Source: Rhodoferax sp. | Lineage (GTDB): Bacteria > Pseudomonadota > Gammaproteobacteria > Burkholderiales > Burkholderiaceae | Direction: 5' to 3' | Assembly: GCA_028292075.1 (NCBI GenBank) | Contig: JAQGNA010000726.1 | Location: forward strand, 1-5,275 | DNA length: 5,275 nucleotides | Part shown: one piece after another, positions 1-4,149 of the stretch | Layout: each line of letters starts with the position of its first letter | How positions within the stretch are numbered: position 1 is the stretch's first letter | Made by a program: the position numbers and the translations under genes | The notes under the pieces: model-generated | Told to the model about the DNA's origin: nothing | The model's input: only the letters and a program-made list of their open reading frames with translations | Database searches by the model: none

Positions 1-559
1 TCATGGCGGCCTCGTGGCGGATGCGCGACCAGGTGTTGTCGGCGTCCGGTTCGCTGGCATAGGGCAGGTCGGTCTTCGACTTGTCGCCGACGTAGAACAG
101 GTAGCCGAGCATCTCGACCGCGTCGCGTTGCTGGCCTTCGCCGAGCAGGGCGGCAACGGGCACGTCGAGGTGCTGGCCCAGCAGGTCGAGCAGCGCCGAT
201 TCGACGGCGGTGACGGCATGGATGGTGGTGCGCAGGTCGAAGGTCTGAAGTCCACGGCCGCCGGAGTCGCGGTCGGCGAACTTCTGGTGCATCTCCTGAA
301 GCACGCGTTGGTGCGAGCCGATGGGTTGGCCCACCACCAGCGCTCGCGCGTCTTCGAGCGTCTGGCGGATCTTCTCCCCACCGGGCACCTCGCCCACGCC
401 AGTGCGGCCGGCGTTGTCCGTCAGGATCAACAGATTGCGCGTAAAGAACGGGCCGTGGGCACCGCTGAGGTTGAGCAGCATGCTGTCCCGGCCGGCGACC
501 GGAATGACGCGCAGGTCGGTGACAAGGGGGGTGGAGGTGGGTTTTGCGATGTTTGACAT
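1..559 (-). CDS. gudD: D-glucarate dehydratase, N-terminal part (runs off left edge)
   Basis: This gene encodes the first 186 residues of glucarate dehydratase, an enolase-superfamily enzyme that converts D-glucarate to 5-keto-4-deoxy-D-glucarate in cytosolic sugar-diacid catabolism. Translated from the ATG at 559 it reads [20 protein letters not shown] and continues with blocks very close to E. coli GudD as I remember it: [13 protein letters not shown] (30-42), [12 protein letters not shown] (54-65), [20 protein letters not shown] (95-114) and [11 protein letters not shown] (149-159). Residues His35, Thr106 and Tyr153 match the substrate-binding His32, Thr103 and Tyr150 of the E. coli enzyme with a constant offset of 3, which also supports this start. 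The catalytic Lys, the His/Asp pair and the metal ligands lie in the C-terminal barrel outside the window. The family is usually about 440-450 residues. No clear Shine-Dalgarno precedes the start. The gene is divergent from the plus-strand operon, and a LacI-type operator lies about 195 bases upstream. Confidence 0.93.
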   Translation of the reverse strand, partial: MSNIAKPTSTPLVTDLRVIPVAGRDSMLLNLSGAHGPFFTRNLLILTDNAGRTGVGEVPGGEKIRQTLEDARALVVGQPIGSHQRVLQEMHQKFADRDSGGRGLQTFDLRTTIHAVTAVESALLDLLGQHLDVPVAALLGEGQQRDAVEMLGYLFYVGDKSKTDLPYASEPDADNTWSRIRHEAAM

Positions 560-633
560 GTGGCGGGCGCTGAGGCGGTTGAAAGCGGTACAGGCTGGTG
601 AGACCTTGTGAATCTCCCGGCATGACCTGGCAT

Positions 634-665
634 CACCCGGATCGCCGGGTCGCCGGATCTCCGGG
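634..665. repeat. Degenerate tandem octamer repeat (four copies, consensus TCNCCGGR)
   Basis: Four consecutive 8-bp units read cacccgga, tcgccggg, tcgccgga and tctccggg. They follow a looser 10-bp direct repeat, catgacctgg/catcacccgg (621-640). If the gud promoter is where it appears to be, these repeats lie in the untranslated leader of gudD. The function is unknown and the repeat could be chance in GC-rich DNA. Confidence 0.5.
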
Positions 666-747
666 ACAACAGGTGCCAGGGAGTTTTGCAACGAAGCAAG
701 AATGGCGCCCGCCGTGGCAGCGGCGCATCCAACACCCTGATGGCGAT

Positions 748-776
748 AGTGTGCGGTAGCGCTACCATTTTGGCAA
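748..776 (-). promoter_or_regulatory. Candidate gudD promoter with operator in the spacer
   Basis: On the minus strand, TTGCCA (776-771) is a 5-of-6 match to the sigma-70 -35 element. A 17-bp spacer separates it from CACACT (753-748), a weak -10 with 3 of 6 matches. A 19-bp spacer to CACTAT (751-746) is an alternative. The spacer is almost filled by the palindrome GGTAGCGCTACC, a position where a bound repressor would block polymerase. The -10 match is poor, so the promoter call is tentative. Confidence 0.35.
754..767 (-). promoter_or_regulatory. LacI-family type operator palindrome
   Basis: The core GGTAGCGCTACC (755-766) is a perfect 12-bp palindrome centred on CG, the hallmark of LacI/GalR-family operators. 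Read on the minus strand as TGGTAGCGCTACCG it closely resembles the xyl-box of Xanthomonas XylR as I recall it (TGGTAGCGCTAACA). It sits upstream of gudD, so the likely role is sugar-acid-responsive repression of the gud operon. The cognate regulator is not in the window. Confidence 0.55.
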
Positions 777-794
777 CCTAAAGTTTATTGAATA

Positions 795-806
795 AGGGTT
801 AACCCT
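795..806. promoter_or_regulatory. Perfect 12-bp palindrome AGGGTTAACCCT, possible second operator
   Basis: This is a perfect inverted repeat with its centre between 800 and 801, exactly 40 bp from the centre of the LacI-type palindrome. It differs in sequence and has a TA centre, so it probably belongs to a different regulator if it is functional. It lies just upstream of the candidate gud -35. Confidence 0.35.
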
Positions 807-921
807 GGGGTTCCGTTCGACCCGGCCTGCTCCAACGGGTGACCAACGCCGTCGACCTATCCGCGTCGGGTCCGGCACCACGAAAGACATGGTCTCCGGT
901 GATCGCCCATGCGTTCGCCTT

Positions 922-937
922 GACTGGCGCGCCGGTC
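922..937. repeat. Near-perfect 16-bp inverted repeat around GGCGCGCC
   Basis: The sequence GACTGGCGCGCCGGTC is an inverted repeat with a single mismatched pair (T925/G934). There is no T-tract on either side, so it does not look like an intrinsic terminator. It could be an operator or chance self-complementarity. Confidence 0.3.
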
Positions 938-971
938 GTCATGCCACCGCACACGCCTAGGGTTTCTACTT

Positions 972-1020
972 AAAGCAAAACAAAAAACGCACGCTATCCT
1001 TCGTTTGCGTTTCATGCTTT
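972..1020 (+). promoter_or_regulatory. AT-rich nested inverted repeats upstream of the operon (candidate regulator site)
   Basis: The segment 961-1020 is clearly more AT-rich than the DNA around it. It contains AAAGCA (972-977) facing TGCTTT (1015-1020), and inside that AAACGCA (985-991) facing TGCGTTT (1006-1012). A CGTTTCA direct repeat starts at 1008 and again at 1027, 19 bp apart. This is the natural binding region for the IclR-type regulator encoded in the operon. That link is inferred from position, since IclR-family sites vary too much to be recognised by eye. A TTGACC at 1045-1050 could be a -35, but no convincing -10 follows it. Confidence 0.35.
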
Positions 1021-1094
1021 GAACGCCGTTTCACTGATGAATCATTGACCGCTTCGAGACTTTTCCTGATCGCCCGCAACCAGTCGACCCCGTC

Positions 1095-1865
1095 ATGAAC
1101 CAAAAACTTGTCCCTCAACTGCTGGCCGGCCGCCGCATCCTTGTCACCGGTGCGGCCCGGGGGCTCGGCTATGGCTTCGCCACGGCATTCTGCGAGGCAG
1201 GCGCCAAAGTGGCCATTGCCGACATCCAGGCCGATCTGCTGCGTGACGCCGCCCGGCAGTTGCTGCTGGCCGGGCACGAGGTGACCCCCATCGAGGCCGA
1301 CCTTTCCGATCCCGCGTCCATCGAGCGCTGCGCCCGCACCGCAGTGGTGGCGTTGGGCGGCCTGGACGGCCTGGTCAACAACGCCGCCGTCACCGATTCC
1401 GGCGGCCGCGGCTCCGACGACATCGATGTCGACACCTGGGACCGCGTGATGGCCGTCAATGTGCGCGGCACCTGGCTCATGACCCGCGCCTGCCGCCCGG
1501 CCCTGCGCGCCAGCGGCCGCGGCGCGGTGGTCAACCTGGCCTCAGACACCGCCTTGTGGGGCGCGCCCAACCTGCTCGCCTACGTGGCCAGCAAGGGCGC
1601 CGTGATCTCCATGACCCATTCGCTGGCCCGTGAACTCGGTGGCGACAACATCACCGTGAACGCCATCGCGCCCGGCCTGGTGCTGGTGGAAGCCACGCAG
1701 TACGTGCCCGAGGCGCGCCACCGCCACTACATCGACCAACGCGCCATCCAGCGCGAGCAACTGCCATCCGACGTCAGCGGTGCCGTCACTTTTGCGCTGT
1801 CCGACATGGCCCGGTTCGTCACCGGGCAACTTCTTGCCGTCAACGGCGGCTTCGTCATGAACTAA
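1095..1865 (+). CDS. Classical short-chain dehydrogenase/reductase (SDR), NAD-type
   Basis: This 256-residue cytosolic oxidoreductase of the classical SDR family probably interconverts a secondary alcohol and a ketone; its substrate cannot be read from sequence. All hallmarks are present: the TGAARGLG cofactor loop (18-25), Asp43 at the end of strand 2 (favouring NAD(H) over NADP(H)), DL at 69-70, NNAA (95-98), Asn122, and the catalytic Ser150, Tyr163 and Lys167 in YVASK. The PG motif is at 193-194 and the C-terminus ends in VNGG. The ATG at 1095 is the only reasonable start, because the in-frame codons back to a stop at 1038-1040 contain no ATG, GTG or TTG. There is no clear Shine-Dalgarno. 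It is the first gene of the plus-strand operon and ends 13 bases before the cupin gene. Length is normal for the family (about 250). Confidence 0.92.
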   Translation: MNQKLVPQLLAGRRILVTGAARGLGYGFATAFCEAGAKVAIADIQADLLRDAARQLLLAGHEVTPIEADLSDPASIERCARTAVVALGGLDGLVNNAAVTDSGGRGSDDIDVDTWDRVMAVNVRGTWLMTRACRPALRASGRGAVVNLASDTALWGAPNLLAYVASKGAVISMTHSLARELGGDNITVNAIAPGLVLVEATQYVPEARHRHYIDQRAIQREQLPSDVSGAVTFALSDMARFVTGQLLAVNGGFVMN

Positions 1866-1878
1866 ACCGGGAACATTT

Positions 1879-2418
1879 ATGAGCAACCTGCCAGAAACCA
1901 CCTCCGCGCCCAAAAGCTGGGACCAGCCCGAAGGCGTCAGCTTTGACCAATGGCTCGAAAGCCGCATTGCCCGCTTCTCCACGCGCAAGTACGACTTCGA
2001 CGCGCTGAAGTTCCAGGCCGACTTCGACCCCAAGTACCGCCGCGGCCAGATGCGCTACATCGGCACCGGCGGCACCGGCGTGGTGGCCGACAGCAGCACC
2101 ATCGCGGCCGAGAACTTCACCTTCTCCACCATGATCATCCCGGCCGGCCATGAAGGCCCGTCGCACCTGCACACCGACGTGGAAGAAGTCTTCTTCATCA
2201 TCCGCGGCAAGCTCAAGCTGGTGCTCGAGAAAGATGGCCAGCGCTTCGAGACCATCCTGACCGACCGCGACGTGGTGTCGGTGCCGCCCGGCGTCTACCG
2301 CGAGGAAATCAACGTCGGCGACGAAGATGCGCTGATGTGCGTGATGCTCGGCAGCAAGAAGCCCGTCACGCCGACCTATCCGCCCGACCATCCGCTGGCC
2401 AGCATCAAGCGCGGCTGA
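1879..2418 (+). CDS. Single-domain cupin protein (179 aa)
   Basis: This is a small cytosolic protein with one conserved cupin barrel at about residues 68-158, preceded by an N-terminal segment of about 60 residues with a WLESRIARF stretch. Cupin motif 1 is clear: Gly90, His96, His98, Glu103 (Glu102 adjacent) and Gly110. In motif 2 the run PPGVYREEIN (136-145) has Arg141 where the family usually has the fourth metal ligand, His. The site may therefore bind metal with three ligands, or the protein may act as a non-catalytic isomerase, sensor or binding protein. Single-domain cupins of this kind are common next to catabolic dehydrogenases, but the reaction cannot be assigned. A GGGA at 1869-1872 serves as a modest ribosome binding site six bases before the ATG. 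The gap to the hydrolase gene is 8 bases, consistent with co-transcription. Confidence 0.9.
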   Translation: MSNLPETTSAPKSWDQPEGVSFDQWLESRIARFSTRKYDFDALKFQADFDPKYRRGQMRYIGTGGTGVVADSSTIAAENFTFSTMIIPAGHEGPSHLHTDVEEVFFIIRGKLKLVLEKDGQRFETILTDRDVVSVPPGVYREEINVGDEDALMCVMLGSKKPVTPTYPPDHPLASIKRG

Positions 2419-2426
2419 TCTTCGCC

Positions 2427-3275
2427 ATGCACAGCACCACCGCCTTGCCGCTCGCTCTGCTGGAGCGCGAGTTCCCGCAGACCGTCGTCGCCCTGCCGAA
2501 CGGCACGCAAGTGGCCGTTCGCCAGCGCGGCGAACCGGGCGCCGGCCCGAGCGTGGTGCTGCTGCACGGCATCAGCTCCGGTGCGGCCTCCTGGCTGCAT
2601 GTCGCGCTCGCCCTCGGGTCGTGCCACGTCGTGGCCTGGGACGCGCCCGGTTATGGCGAATCGACGCCGCTGGCGTCGCCGACACCCACCGCACAGGATT
2701 ACGCCGCCCGGTTGCATCTGCTATTCCAGTCGCTCCGCATCAAGCGCTGCGTCGTGGTGGGGCACTCGCTCGGCGCGTTGATGGGTGCGGCCTACGCCCG
2801 CGGCCCGGGCGCCGACAGCGTGGCGCGGCTGGTGTTGATCAGCCCGGCCGGCGGCTACGGCGCGGCCGAACTGGCCGAGACCCGTGCCAAGGTGCGGGCG
2901 CAGCGCCTGGAGGCGTTGCAGACCCTGGGCGTGCCCGGCATCGCCCAGCGCATCGACCAGCGCCTGTTGTCACCCGCTGCCGACAACGCGGCACGTGAAT
3001 GGATTCGCAGGAACGCCGCACGGCTGCAACCGGCCGGCTACCTGCAGGCCGTGGAACTGCTTTGCCAGTCCGACCTCGGTGCCGGTGCGCCCCTGGCCAT
3101 GCCGGTGGAAGTGCATTGCGGCGACGCCGACGTGGTGACCACGCCGGATGCGAGCGCCGCCTGGGCATGGAAGCTGTCGGCGCCGTTCCATCTCATCGCC
3201 GACGCCGGGCATGCCAGCCCGACCGAACAACCCGCCGCCGTCGCCCGCCTCATCGCCCGCGCCGTGCCGTACTGA
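2427..3275 (+). CDS. Alpha/beta-fold hydrolase
   Basis: This is a 282-residue alpha/beta hydrolase with no signal peptide, so probably cytosolic. The oxyanion-hole HG is at 47-48 (LLHGISSG), WDAPGYGES is at 71-79, the nucleophile elbow GHSLG (112-116) contains Ser114, a GDAD loop (232-235) supplies the acid (Asp235 likely) and His262 sits in GHASPTEQP. The full triad is therefore intact. The family covers esterases, lactonases and carbon-carbon bond hydrolases. The elbow lacks the SMGG form usual in meta-cleavage-product hydrolases such as MhpC and BphD, so that activity is possible but not indicated. The open frame extends back to an ATG at 2337, inside the cupin gene. I chose the ATG at 2427 because it starts 8 bases after the cupin stop, and the extra 30 residues are merely the cupin gene read out of frame. 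The gene lies between the cupin and the regulator in one operon. Confidence 0.9.
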   Translation: MHSTTALPLALLEREFPQTVVALPNGTQVAVRQRGEPGAGPSVVLLHGISSGAASWLHVALALGSCHVVAWDAPGYGESTPLASPTPTAQDYAARLHLLFQSLRIKRCVVVGHSLGALMGAAYARGPGADSVARLVLISPAGGYGAAELAETRAKVRAQRLEALQTLGVPGIAQRIDQRLLSPAADNAAREWIRRNAARLQPAGYLQAVELLCQSDLGAGAPLAMPVEVHCGDADVVTTPDASAAWAWKLSAPFHLIADAGHASPTEQPAAVARLIARAVPY

Positions 3276-3294
3276 AACCACCAGAAAGCTGACC

Positions 3295-4134
3295 ATGCCC
3301 ACCACGCCGAATGCCCCCATGGACGAAGCACCCGACAAATACATCGTGCCCGCGCTCGAACGCGGTCTGCGCCTGCTGGGCGAATTCGGCAACGGCAGCC
3401 GCACGCTGGGCGCGCCGGAGCTGGCCCGCCGGCTCGACCTGCCGCGCTCCACGGTTTTTCGCATGCTTACCACGCTGGAGAGCATGGGCTTCATCGAGCG
3501 CACCGACAACGGCAACGACTACCGTCTCGGGCTCGCCGTGCTGAGGCTTGGCTTCGAATATCTTTCGTCGCTCGAACTGACCGAGCTGGGCCAGCCGCTG
3601 ATCACGCGGCTGTGCGATGCGATCCGGCACCCCTGCAACCTGGTGGTCCGCGACCATCGGCACATCGTCTATGTGGCCAAGGTGACTCCGCCTACCCCCC
3701 TGAGCAGTTCGGTCCGCGTGGGCACGCGCCTGCCGGCACACGCTACGGTGCTGGGCCGCATCCTGCTGGAAGACCTGAGCCTGACGGAGTTGCGAAACCT
3801 CTATCCAGAAGAACATCTGGAAGTCTTTTCGGCATGCACGCCGACCACGACGCTCGATCTCTTCAACCTGGTGCAGGCTGACCGAGAGCGCGGCTATGTG
3901 CTGGGCGAGGGCTTCTTCGAGGCCAGCATCTCCACCGTGGCGGCGCCGGTGCGCGACCACACCTGCCGCATCGTTGCCGCGCTCGGCATCACCGTGCCTT
4001 CCTCGCACATCGAGACCAGCCAGCTCGAGGAACTGGTGCAACGCGTGCGCGCCTCGGCCGACGAACTGTCGTCGTTGCTGAACTACAAGCCGGCCAATGG
4101 CCGCGGCAACACCGTGGTCGCGATGCGGCCCTGA
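3295..4134 (+). CDS. IclR-family transcriptional regulator
   Basis: This 279-residue DNA-binding regulator has an N-terminal winged helix-turn-helix at about residues 17-78: VPALERGLRLL opens it, the helices lie in LGAPELARRLDLPRSTVFRM (38-57) and the wing reaches LESMGFIER and YRLG. A C-terminal IclR effector domain (about 90-262) carries the family signature RLPAHATVLGR (145-155) and ends in LEELVQRVRASADELSSLL. Such regulators often control aromatic or organic-acid catabolism by binding a pathway metabolite, as activators or repressors. Lying inside the operon, it probably controls these genes and itself through the region upstream of 1095. I chose the ATG at 3295 because it lies 19 bases after the hydrolase stop behind a purine-rich AGAAAG. 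The frame is open further back, but only as a shadow of the hydrolase gene. An internal ATG at 3319 is an alternative and would still keep the whole DNA-binding domain. Confidence 0.92.
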   Translation: MPTTPNAPMDEAPDKYIVPALERGLRLLGEFGNGSRTLGAPELARRLDLPRSTVFRMLTTLESMGFIERTDNGNDYRLGLAVLRLGFEYLSSLELTELGQPLITRLCDAIRHPCNLVVRDHRHIVYVAKVTPPTPLSSSVRVGTRLPAHATVLGRILLEDLSLTELRNLYPEEHLEVFSACTPTTTLDLFNLVQADRERGYVLGEGFFEASISTVAAPVRDHTCRIVAALGITVPSSHIETSQLEELVQRVRASADELSSLLNYKPANGRGNTVVAMRP

Positions 4135-4149
4135 GAGAGAGACATCTAC

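Larger units (their letters stand above)
560..1094. other. Divergent intergenic region between gudD and the SDR-cupin-hydrolase operon
   Basis: This 535-base stretch holds no convincing gene. Read from the gudD side it contains a degenerate tandem octamer run (634-665), a LacI-type operator with a candidate gud promoter (748-776), a second perfect palindrome (795-806), a near-perfect 16-bp palindrome (922-937) and an AT-rich segment with nested inverted repeats (about 961-1020) ahead of the plus-strand operon. If the gud promoter is placed correctly, gudD has a leader of roughly 180 nt. A 47-codon minus-strand frame (942-799) and a 23-codon plus-strand frame (889-960) are open, but nothing supports them as genes. 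Confidence 0.7.

Noticed and set aside
14..556. 180-codon plus-strand open frame at the left end
   Set aside because: It lies entirely opposite the glucarate dehydratase coding frame, whose translation matches a known enzyme motif by motif.
427..768. 113-codon minus-strand open frame overlapping the gudD start and its leader
   Set aside because: It is in a different frame from gudD, shows no recognisable domain and would overlap the real start region.
922..937. GC-rich inverted repeat as an intrinsic terminator
   Set aside because: There is no T-run on either strand after the stem, and no gene ends here.
799..942. 47-codon minus-strand frame starting at the ATG at 942 in the intergenic region
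   Set aside because: No good ribosome binding site, about 70 percent GC at third positions by hand count (not strongly gene-like here), and no recognisable similarity. I leave it as an open frame only.
889..960. 23-codon plus-strand frame with a purine-rich stretch before its ATG
   Set aside because: Too short and without recognisable features; a chance frame is the simpler explanation.
1542..2391. Two long minus-strand frames opposite the first SDR and the cupin
   Set aside because: Both are antisense shadows of well-supported plus-strand genes with intact family motifs.
2337..2426. Earlier in-frame ATG giving the hydrolase 30 extra residues
   Set aside because: The extra residues are the cupin gene read out of frame, and the ATG at 2427 follows the cupin stop by 8 bases as is usual in an operon.
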